This document shows, piece by piece, positions 16,148 to 21,393 of a DNA stretch of 21,393 nucleotides. Numbering within the stretch: the stretch's first letter is position 1; every line of letters starts with the position of its first letter. The position numbers and the translations under genes were made by a program. The stretch spans positions 1-21,393 of the forward strand of contig CALFUF010000124.1 of assembly GCA_937916405.1 (NCBI GenBank), in the 5' to 3' direction. The notes under the pieces were generated by a model. It was not told the DNA's origin. It did not search any database and saw only the letters and a list, made by a program, of their open reading frames with translations. The DNA comes from an uncultured Prevotella sp. (GTDB taxonomy: Bacteria; Bacteroidota; Bacteroidia; Bacteroidales; Bacteroidaceae).

Positions 16148-16148
16148 C

Positions 16149-17165
16149 ATGCCGAGTTTCGCCCTTTTCCGTTTGCCATACCAACAGCAGGTGACGCTGA
16201 TCATGCAAACATCGGGTGAGCCGCTCGAAGTGGTGTCTTGTGCGGAACTGAGCGGCAAGACAGGATTTGTCATTGCTCCCTTTGCTCCTTCCGTCGAACG
16301 ACCCATCTTGGTGATCCGTCCGGATGTGGTGACGCATGATATTCCTTGGAATCAATTAGAGACAATACCTTCCGTTGCCTCCTTGTCAAACACCAGTGCG
16401 CCAAGGGCAGACTACCATATCGACTTTGCCAATTTCCATGCTCATCTGGAGAATCAGGATTTCTCTAAGCTGGTACTCTCGCGTAGTATCTTCATCCCTG
16501 CTGACAGCACCGTCTCACCAATCACGTTGTATCAGCGTGCCTGTGCCAGTTATCCTCGTATGATGATAACCTTGGTGTCAACACCGAAAAGCGGGATGTG
16601 GCTGGTGGCTACACCAGAGATCCTGTTGTCGGGTGGGGAGGAGGAATGGCAGACCGTCGCCTTGGCTGGTACGATGCCATTCAGCGAGGAGGTGTTATGG
16701 AGCGACAAGAATATCCAGGAGCAACGGTATGTGGCGACGTATATCACTGAGCAATTGGAGCAGTTCACGTCCGACTTCAAAGAGACGGGACCTCGCACGA
16801 TCCGTGCCGGTCATCTTGCCCATCTGCGTAGTGACTTCCATTTTAAGTTGAACAACAGTCAGGGTATCGGAGAGCTTATACAGGCACTCCATCCGACACC
16901 TGCCGTCTGTGGCTTACCCAAGCTGGACGCCTTCCGTTTTATCCAGCATAACGAGCATCATGACCGTAGTTACTATAGTGGTTTCATGGGACCGTTGCTG
17001 GTGGAGGGTAAGACCAACCTCTTTGTCACGCTCCGTTGTATGGAGGTTTTTAGAGATGGCTACCGTCTGTATGCTGGTGGTGGTATCTTGAATGACAGTC
17101 AGGAGGAACAGGAATGGCAGGAGACGGAGATCAAACTCGATACCATGCGTCATATTATAAATTAA
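16149..17165 (+). CDS. menF: Isochorismate synthase
   Basis: 338 aa from the ATG at 16149, which lies 1 nt after the menI stop; an in-frame ATG at 16113 would run deep into menI. It converts chorismate to isochorismate, the first step of menaquinone synthesis. Chorismate-binding family blocks are in order: FSKLVLSR, LVATPEILL, VALAGTMP, HLRSDF, LHPTPAVCGLPK, YYSGFMGPL, and YAGGGI with the Mg-binding acidic stretch ETEIKLDTM. It is shorter than E. coli MenF (431 aa) because the N-terminal part is reduced. The conserved end of the protein is complete. Its stop overlaps the menD start by 1 nt. Confidence 0.92.
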   Translation: MPSFALFRLPYQQQVTLIMQTSGEPLEVVSCAELSGKTGFVIAPFAPSVERPILVIRPDVVTHDIPWNQLETIPSVASLSNTSAPRADYHIDFANFHAHLENQDFSKLVLSRSIFIPADSTVSPITLYQRACASYPRMMITLVSTPKSGMWLVATPEILLSGGEEEWQTVALAGTMPFSEEVLWSDKNIQEQRYVATYITEQLEQFTSDFKETGPRTIRAGHLAHLRSDFHFKLNNSQGIGELIQALHPTPAVCGLPKLDAFRFIQHNEHHDRSYYSGFMGPLLVEGKTNLFVTLRCMEVFRDGYRLYAGGGILNDSQEEQEWQETEIKLDTMRHIIN

Positions 17166-18733
17166 TGTATAGTAATAAAGAGAATGTAAATATACTGACC
17201 TCGTTGTTGGTGGCTCATGGTATTCGGCATGCTGTCGTATGTCCGGGGAGCAGGAATTCCCCTATCGTGCATAACCTCAACGAGTGTCCCGATATTCACT
17301 GTTACCCAGTGACAGACGAGCGTAGTGCAGGTTTCTGTGCCTTGGGAATAGCACAGTGTCTGCAAGAGCCAGTGGTAGTCTGTGTCACCAGTGGTACGGC
17401 ATTGCTGAATCTTGCCCCTGCCGTAGCGGAGGCATATTATCAGCATCAGCCGTTAGTCGTCATCTCAGCCGACCGTCCTGCCGCATGGATAGACCAGTTG
17501 GACGGTCAGACTTTACCACAGCCCAATGCCTTAGGGCGATTTGTCAAGAAAGCGGTGTCGTTGCCAGAGCCTCATGATGAGGAAGAGCGTTGGTATTGCA
17601 ACCGTCTGGTCAACGAGGTGTTGATAGAGTGTCATGCCCCTGTCCACATCAATGTCCCCATTACGGAACCGCTTTTTGAGTTTACGGTGGAGCATCTGCC
17701 TAAGGAGCGGAAAATAGAGTTTACACCTGCTGATATCCAGCCGCATACCTTGTTACACATCTTGCGGATGTTCATGCAGGCAGAACGCCCCATGCTGATA
17801 GCCGGTCAGCCTCTCAACCCACACATGGACGAGGCTGTCTCTCTGGTAGCAGATGATGAGCGTTATGTGCCTGACTTCGTGTTATTTACGGGTGGCAGTA
17901 TTGTCAGCAAGCGGTTGAAGCGTTTCTTGAGAAAAGCGAAAGAGACGTGGGTGGTGAATGAGACGGGGGAGGTGACGGATACCTTTATGAACCTGACACA
18001 TGTCTTTCAGGGTGATAGTGCCGTTGTCGTCGACCAGATTCGTTTCATGCTGGAGCAACAGCCGCATCCCTTCGTGCAGTTGTGGGATGAGTTGTTGGAA
18101 CGTGTGCACTGTCATGCGGAGACGTATGAGCCAGCCTATTCACAGATGGCAACCGTCAAATACTTAGAACAACAGTTCTCACCTCTCACCTCTCACCTCT
18201 CACCTCTCAATTTCCATTATGCCAACAGCACAGCCATTCGTCTTGCCAACATCTATGCATGCCATCATGTGTATTGTAACCGTGGGGTGAATGGTATCGA
18301 CGGGTCCTTGTCTACCGCCGCAGGCTTCTCCCTCGTTACGGACGATCCTGTGTTCTGTGTCATTGGTGACTTGAGTTTCTTCTACGACCAGAATGCGTTA
18401 TGGAACCAGAACCTTCGTGGTAATTTCCGGATATTGTTGATGAATAATGGCAAGGGTGGCATCTTTAACATGCTGTCGGGCTTGGAGCAAAGTCCTGCCC
18501 GTGATAAGTATGTCGCCGCCGAGCATCATACTTCCGCCAAGGGCATCTGTGAGCAGAATGAAATTACCTATCTCAGGGCATCCAATATGGAAGAAATGCA
18601 ACAGGGCATCGGTTCCCTATTAAATATAGAGAGCCCACGCCCCGTTGTCCTCGAAGTCTTCACGGATGCGGCAGAGGATGAACGCGTGTTTCACAACTAT
18701 TACTCAAGTTGCCAGTGCCTGCTGAAGTTGTAA
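17165..18733 (+). CDS. menD: SEPHCHC synthase (MenD), with an internal heptamer repeat
   Basis: 522 aa from the ATG at 17165, which overlaps the menF stop; an in-frame ATG at 17114 would lie inside menF. A ThDP enzyme that joins 2-oxoglutarate to isochorismate. Blocks: VCPGSRNSP (about 25-33), the catalytic Glu52 in TDERSAGF, SGTALLNLAPAV, SADRP, and the ThDP/Mg motif GDLSFFYD (401-408) to MNNGKGG. Residues about 338-349 (SPLTSHLSPLN) are encoded by 4.6 copies of the 7-bp unit CTCACCT. This lies in a linker just before the ThDP-binding domain (HYANSTAIR). Unit gain or loss would shift the frame. No other men gene follows in the window. Confidence 0.94.
   Translation: MYSNKENVNILTSLLVAHGIRHAVVCPGSRNSPIVHNLNECPDIHCYPVTDERSAGFCALGIAQCLQEPVVVCVTSGTALLNLAPAVAEAYYQHQPLVVISADRPAAWIDQLDGQTLPQPNALGRFVKKAVSLPEPHDEEERWYCNRLVNEVLIECHAPVHINVPITEPLFEFTVEHLPKERKIEFTPADIQPHTLLHILRMFMQAERPMLIAGQPLNPHMDEAVSLVADDERYVPDFVLFTGGSIVSKRLKRFLRKAKETWVVNETGEVTDTFMNLTHVFQGDSAVVVDQIRFMLEQQPHPFVQLWDELLERVHCHAETYEPAYSQMATVKYLEQQFSPLTSHLSPLNFHYANSTAIRLANIYACHHVYCNRGVNGIDGSLSTAAGFSLVTDDPVFCVIGDLSFFYDQNALWNQNLRGNFRILLMNNGKGGIFNMLSGLEQSPARDKYVAAEHHTSAKGICEQNEITYLRASNMEEMQQGIGSLLNIESPRPVVLEVFTDAAEDERVFHNYYSSCQCLLKL
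18178..18210. repeat. Heptanucleotide tandem array 3, inside menD
   Basis: Four full CTCACCT units (18178-18205) and a partial fifth. The unit is the exact reverse complement of AGGTGAG in the array at 9741. None of the reading frames through the unit contains a stop codon. Confidence 0.9.
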
Positions 18734-18834
18734 TGTACGGGCGATAGGCGTCTTTCCTAACCATTGCGAAACTATATCCTGAAATCAGAATTTTTCCATC
18801 TCTGTGACTTCTTCCTCTTCACCCACACCCCATG

Positions 18835-18865
18835 CAAATTCCTTGCCTATTTCTTTTTTGTTTCA
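18835..18865. repeat. 31-bp direct repeat, copy 1
   Basis: Identical over 31 bp to 19607-19637 (begins CAAATTCCTTGCCTATTTCT). It lies just upstream of the -7 box of the small two-gene unit. The two copies bracket that unit. Confidence 0.85.
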
Positions 18866-18876
18866 GAAATAATCGC

Positions 18877-18884
18877 TATCTTTG
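18877..18884 (+). promoter_or_regulatory. Promoter -7 box of the two-gene unit
   Basis: TATCTTTG fits TAnnTTTG, 14 nt before the first ATG at 18899. The nearest TTTG (18857-18860, inside the direct repeat) is 16 nt away, a little close. Confidence 0.6.
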
Positions 18885-18898
18885 CAACAGAAATCAAA

Positions 18899-19045
18899 AT
18901 GATCATCATGATGGGTATCAAAAAGATTACACACGAGGAAGCATTACGCCGTTGGAAACATTCGCTGGAGATTAAGCACGAATGGGAACGCAAGGTTGCT
19001 GAACGTTGGGCTCAAGAAGACCAGCAGAAGATTGCTATTGTATGA
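18899..19045 (+). CDS. Small charged protein, partner of the DUF6169-like gene
   Basis: 48 aa from the ATG at 18899 (MIIMMGIKKITHEEALRRWK); ATGs at 18908 and 18911 are alternatives giving 45 or 44 aa. The sequence is rich in Lys, Arg and Glu and looks like one long amphipathic helix (EEALRRWKHSLEIKHEWERK). I do not recognise the family. The reading frame is open further upstream, but the promoter at 18877 rules out an earlier start. The stop overlaps the next start (ATGA), so the two proteins are made together and probably interact. The arrangement resembles toxin-antitoxin pairs, but no known toxin or antitoxin motif is visible. Confidence 0.65.
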   Translation: MIIMMGIKKITHEEALRRWKHSLEIKHEWERKVAERWAQEDQQKIAIV

Positions 19046-19536
19046 TTAGGATTACTCTTGAAGATATTAATCGGAAGTCGCCATACGAGATTGCTCTCAA
19101 TAATGGCGACTTTGATTTTACTACTGATTCAGGTACACGCTACAGTGTTAGTTTCCTCGAAGATGTTCCTCTTGGTGGATGCGATACATATCAGTTTGGC
19201 TTTCGAAAGCGTGAAGATAGTCACTCGGGATACGATGTCAAAGTGAGAGATACACTAATTACCATTATTGAGCAGTTTTTTGCTGAAAATGATAATGTAT
19301 TGTTGTATATCTGTGATACGAGTGATGGTTGCGAGGCAAAGCGCAATCGTTTGTTTATCAGATGGTTTGAGGACTTTGCCAGCCCAGAACGTTTTACATT
19401 AAAAACTGCCAATGCCACAGTTGAGGGACAGGGATTCTATGCCGCAATTATCGTAGAGAACTGTAACCCAATGCTTGAGGCGATTGTCTCTGATTTTAAA
19501 CAAACTGAAGAATCGCTCACAGGTGAAAAACCATAG
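19042..19536 (+). CDS. DUF6169-like protein
   Basis: 164 aa, start chosen at the ATGA overlap. It matches my memory of DUF6169: YEIALNNGDFDFTTDSGTRY, VRDTLITIIEQFF, VLLYICDTSDGCEAKRNRLF, IRWFEDF, then YAAIIVENCNPMLEAI near the end. No signal peptide or membrane segment, so it should be cytoplasmic. The family occurs in Bacteroidetes and has no assigned function. The conserved CDTSDGCEAKRNRLF segment, with acidic and basic residues after a strand, is the most likely functional site. It is paired with a 48-aa helical protein and bracketed by a 31-bp repeat. Confidence 0.7.
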   Translation: MIRITLEDINRKSPYEIALNNGDFDFTTDSGTRYSVSFLEDVPLGGCDTYQFGFRKREDSHSGYDVKVRDTLITIIEQFFAENDNVLLYICDTSDGCEAKRNRLFIRWFEDFASPERFTLKTANATVEGQGFYAAIIVENCNPMLEAIVSDFKQTEESLTGEKP

Positions 19537-19577
19537 ATTGTTGGAGCCGATCTCCTTCATTCCCTAACCAAGACTTC

Positions 19578-19609
19578 ATTTCATACAACGAAACAAGGAT
19601 TTCATACAA
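19578..19609 (+). promoter_or_regulatory. 11-bp direct repeats 21 bp apart
   Basis: ATTTCATACAA occurs at 19578-19588 and 19599-19609, 21 bp start to start. Its first nine bases (ATTTCATAC) differ at two positions from GTTTCGTAC, the minus-strand pair at 20343-20372, which has the same spacing. It may be a second LytTR-type site; no plus-strand gene follows directly. Confidence 0.45.
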
Positions 19610-19637
19610 ATTCCTTGCCTATTTCTTTTTTGTTTCA
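19607..19637. repeat. 31-bp direct repeat, copy 2
   Basis: Identical to 18835-18865 and in the same orientation. It lies after the DUF6169-like gene, and its first three bases overlap the 11-bp repeat. Confidence 0.85.
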
Positions 19638-19642
19638 AAGAT

Positions 19643-19682
19643 TATTGGGGCATTGGATAAATAATACTCCAATGCCCCAATA
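19643..19682. terminator. Bidirectional terminator
   Basis: A perfect 15-bp stem (19643-19657 with 19668-19682, core TTGGGGCATTGG) with a 10-nt loop. It lies between the plus-strand DUF6169-like gene and the converging minus-strand gene that ends at 19685, so it can stop both transcripts. Confidence 0.8.
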
Positions 19683-19684
19683 TA

Positions 19685-20179
19685 TTAGTACACTTTTATT
19701 AATGTGTTGGCTGCTACATTGGCTTGAATCTCATAGCCTGCGGGAATCTCTGCCTTTGATCCACAGATGAAACAGGCAGGCATGGTTACTAAACAGAAAA
19801 GGACAACAGACAATGCCGTACGATTCTTTCCTGTGACATAGACATCACCATTAGCCAAGGGTATCACGTCGTTGTTAGGGGTTACAATCTCACTAATCTT
19901 GATGCCTAAACGTCCTTTCGTTCCCCACCACGATGATTTCTTTGCTTCATACACAGTTCCGTTGACAATCGTTCCATACGGGATTGCCGTAATACCATCA
20001 ACATTGATGTCACGAGAAACTCGGAACGCAACTTTTTGTCCGACTTTGACATCTGCAGCTTTGGTAGGATTGCTAATCTGTAAAGGTACCAAAGTACCAG
20101 CCTTAACCGTTACCTCTTGCTGTGCAAATGTTGCAACACTTCCAAGCAGAAGGCAAGCAATAAACAAGATTTTTTTCAT
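19685..20179 (-). CDS. Exported protein with a single internal membrane segment, unknown function
   Basis: 164 aa. Signal peptide MKKILFIACLLLGSVATFAQ (1-20). The rest is mostly beta-type, with a repeated pattern AIPYGTIVNGTV (about 65-76) and EIPAGYEIQANV (about 144-155), and with a hydrophobic segment SVVLFCLVTMPACFICG (about 124-140) between them. That layout suggests a beta-domain protein held at a membrane. I do not recognise a named family. A -7 box at 20295-20302 gives a leader of about 110 nt. A 9-bp direct-repeat pair lies just upstream of the promoter, and the gene before it encodes a LytTR regulator, so this is its likely target. Confidence 0.75.
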   Translation of the reverse strand: MKKILFIACLLLGSVATFAQQEVTVKAGTLVPLQISNPTKAADVKVGQKVAFRVSRDINVDGITAIPYGTIVNGTVYEAKKSSWWGTKGRLGIKISEIVTPNNDVIPLANGDVYVTGKNRTALSVVLFCLVTMPACFICGSKAEIPAGYEIQANVAANTLIKVY

Positions 20180-20294
20180 TGTATTTGATGTTTTGTTTTT
20201 TTGCCGACCAATCCCAGGGACCGACTATTACTATTTAGAAGCGAGGGGACTTAAGAACAATATCATGTTCAATCGCTCCACATTAAATTATTGG

Positions 20295-20302
20295 CAAAAA
20301 TA
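20295..20302 (-). promoter_or_regulatory. Promoter -7 box of the 164-aa exported protein
   Basis: The minus strand reads TATTTTTG (TAnnTTTG). No clear TTTG box lies 19-21 nt upstream, which would suit an activator-dependent promoter. Confidence 0.5.
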
Positions 20303-20342
20303 ATAAACATTATCCATTGGTCACATTGTTGAATTGTTCAGT

Positions 20343-20372
20343 GTACGAAACAGGATTCAACAGGTACGAAAC
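20343..20372 (-). promoter_or_regulatory. Candidate LytTR binding site (two 9-bp direct repeats)
   Basis: On the minus strand GTTTCGTAC occurs twice with a 12-nt spacer (20364-20372 and 20343-20351), 21 bp start to start. LytTR-domain proteins bind two 9-bp direct repeats with a 12-13 nt spacer. The pair lies about 40 bp upstream of the -7 box at 20295 and touches the stop codon of the LytTR gene itself. Site identity is inferred from geometry. Confidence 0.6.
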
Positions 20373-20767
20373 TATTCTTTTTGTTCTGTCCTCTTTCCCA
20401 TTTCCATCATAAGTAGATTAAGTGCCTTCGTTGTCGCTTTGATATATGTCTTTTTGCATGTACCAAAACGATTTACGCTGAATGTCAGAAGTTGTTTGCT
20501 GGGCTGGATACGTAGTACATAATCTGTATTAATGAGGTACGATCTGCCAAGGAAAGCAAAAGAATTTTCCCTAATTTCAGGACATTGCTCTTCCATCATT
20601 CTTGCTATTTCTGCCCGCTGATAGGTGAGCGTGTTAATCACGCCCCCATCAGCAAAGAAGATGTTACAGTAGTTTCCGTCAGCCTGAATAAATAGAATTC
20701 TATCTAATTGGAGGAATATGACTTCACTTTTATTCTTGACAATAAGTGTTGTATTGAAGTTACTCAT
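20372..20767 (-). CDS. Stand-alone LytTR-domain DNA-binding protein
   Basis: 131 aa from the ATG at 20767. A GTG at 20779 gives 135 aa but would overlap the upstream gene by 7 nt; the ATG leaves a 5-nt gap and is preferred. Most of the protein is one LytTR domain: FLQLDRILFIQADGNYCNIFF, then TYQRAEIARMM, FAFLGRSYLINTDYVLRI and a final basic/helical part. No receiver or membrane domain is present, unlike AlgR- or AgrA-type response regulators, so the input must come another way, possibly through the co-encoded secreted protein. It is 5 nt after the 157-aa secreted protein gene, in the same transcript. Confidence 0.9.
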   Translation of the reverse strand: MSNFNTTLIVKNKSEVIFLQLDRILFIQADGNYCNIFFADGGVINTLTYQRAEIARMMEEQCPEIRENSFAFLGRSYLINTDYVLRIQPSKQLLTFSVNRFGTCKKTYIKATTKALNLLMMEMGKRTEQKE

Positions 20768-20772
20768 GATAT

Positions 20773-21246
20773 TTACCACATGGAACGCTTGGGTACATAA
20801 GTCTTGTTGCCTCGGCTGTTGTAATAGTACTGACCGCCACGAGAACCTTTGTGGATTGTATGACCAGCACCATAGTTGTATGCACTGCTCGAATAATCTC
20901 TTGCGCGATAGCCTGTAGAACCTGTGAACGGATTGCTGTTGCCCTTAGTTGAGTAATTGTCCCAGTTTGTTGTGTTAGGCATAGTCCTGACATGACTTTG
21001 AACGTAAGTTCCATTACTGCGGGTGTATCCACTTACCGTTGTGGTATTGTAGTTGACAGTACTAGGAGCACTATACGTAACACTTGGAACGCTATAACTC
21101 ACTGAGGGTACATTGTATGTTACACTTGCCGAACTATAAGAGTTCACAGCTCTGACAATTGATGCTATCTCTGCATCTGAGAACTGTGCGAAACTTGTTG
21201 TTGCTACTGCCACGAGGGCGACGAATGTAAGAACTAATTTTTTCAT
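20773..21246 (-). CDS. Secreted Ser/Tyr-rich protein with a C-terminal basic GG-YY motif
   Basis: 157 aa. Signal peptide MKKLVLTFVALVAVATTSFA (1-20). Residues about 38-67 form short repeats (SVTYNVP, SVSYSVP, SVTYSAP, STVNYN), followed by a Ser/Thr/Asn/Tyr-rich low-complexity region with NPFTGSTGYRARDY. The C-terminus HKGSRGGQYYYNSRGNKTYV resembles the small basic adaptor motif (GPRGGRYYINSNGNKTY) first noted in chlorovirus proteins and also seen in bacterial secreted proteins. The role is unknown; surface or periplasmic, perhaps binding a polymer. It is the first gene of the pair with the LytTR regulator. I see no TAnnTTTG box in the 147 bases upstream. Confidence 0.75.
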   Translation of the reverse strand: MKKLVLTFVALVAVATTSFAQFSDAEIASIVRAVNSYSSASVTYNVPSVSYSVPSVTYSAPSTVNYNTTTVSGYTRSNGTYVQSHVRTMPNTTNWDNYSTKGNSNPFTGSTGYRARDYSSSAYNYGAGHTIHKGSRGGQYYYNSRGNKTYVPKRSMW

Positions 21247-21393
21247 TTTACTTTTGTTTTTAAATTGTTACTAATTTGTTGTTGTTTACGTCTTATTATA
21301 CCCGCTTTTGGGAAAAGGTAAACATCAAAATGAAGATTTTCGACCTGTAAGGTTGGAAAAAGTAATATCAGGCAGCTTCGGTTTCAGTCATTA
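21247..21393. other. Right-edge region upstream of the secreted protein gene
   Basis: A/T-rich leader and presumed promoter of the minus-strand pair, without a consensus box (closest is TACCTTTT at 21313-21320). On the minus strand an open frame from the edge reads MTETEAA and stops at 21368. It could be the tail of another gene, but it is too short to call. Confidence 0.35.

Noticed and set aside
16113..16148. Earlier ATG for menF
   Set aside because: It lies inside menI, and the first 12 residues show no relation to MenF.
17114..17164. Earlier ATG for menD
   Set aside because: It would place 17 extra residues inside menF; the protein family starts near MYSNKENVNIL, and the 1-nt overlap start is typical of this operon.
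18764..18898. N-terminal extension of the 48-aa protein
   Set aside because: The frame is open, but the extension would read through the direct repeat and the -7 box and gives a Phe-rich non-protein-like sequence.

Overview
The window looks like a chromosomal segment from a Bacteroidales bacterium, most likely Prevotella or a close relative. The reasons are several TAnnTTTG -7 promoter boxes with TTG/TTTG about 20 nt upstream, an HU-type histone gene followed by a 33-aa smalltalk peptide, paired RHS proteins of the Bacteroidetes type, a lysyl-tRNA synthetase with a C-terminal extension, and the lysS-gpsA pair. All names come from reading the sequence; no search was run.

Left part (1-6660, minus strand): two secreted RHS/YD-repeat proteins of about 1060-1090 aa are joined by a 4-nt start/stop overlap. 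The second ends in an AT-rich variable tip that resembles DUF4329 (HxH motif). Next (6631-7562) are a very short ORF6N-like gene with its own promoter and hairpin, and a 400-bp noncoding stretch packed with inverted and tandem repeats, including a 164-bp MITE-like unit. At 7395-8247 an HU-family gene with a strong promoter and structured leader precedes the smalltalk peptide and a heptanucleotide repeat array. An AAA+ ATPase (8444-9574, minus) follows, with a 33-bp palindrome on its promoter.

Middle (9741-12594, minus): a second heptanucleotide array, then gpsA and lysS two bases apart. Divergent from lysS, a plus-strand operon (promoter 12685-12716) carries three tandem ROK-family paralogs, a hotdog thioesterase (probable MenI), isochorismate synthase (menF) and menD. 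The last four genes are joined by overlaps or a 1-nt gap. This joins menaquinone head-group synthesis to three ROK proteins that carry different departures from the canonical active site. menD itself contains an in-frame heptanucleotide repeat.

Right part (18835-21393): a two-gene unit (48-aa charged peptide plus DUF6169-like protein) lies between two copies of a 31-bp direct repeat. Then, on the minus strand, come a 157-aa secreted Ser/Tyr-rich protein, a stand-alone LytTR DNA-binding protein and a 164-aa exported membrane protein. A pair of 9-bp direct repeats 21 bp apart, just upstream of the 164-aa gene's promoter, is a strong candidate LytTR site. The best leads are the ROK triplet, the LytTR regulon, the heptamer repeat inside menD, the MITE-like element and the DUF6169 unit.
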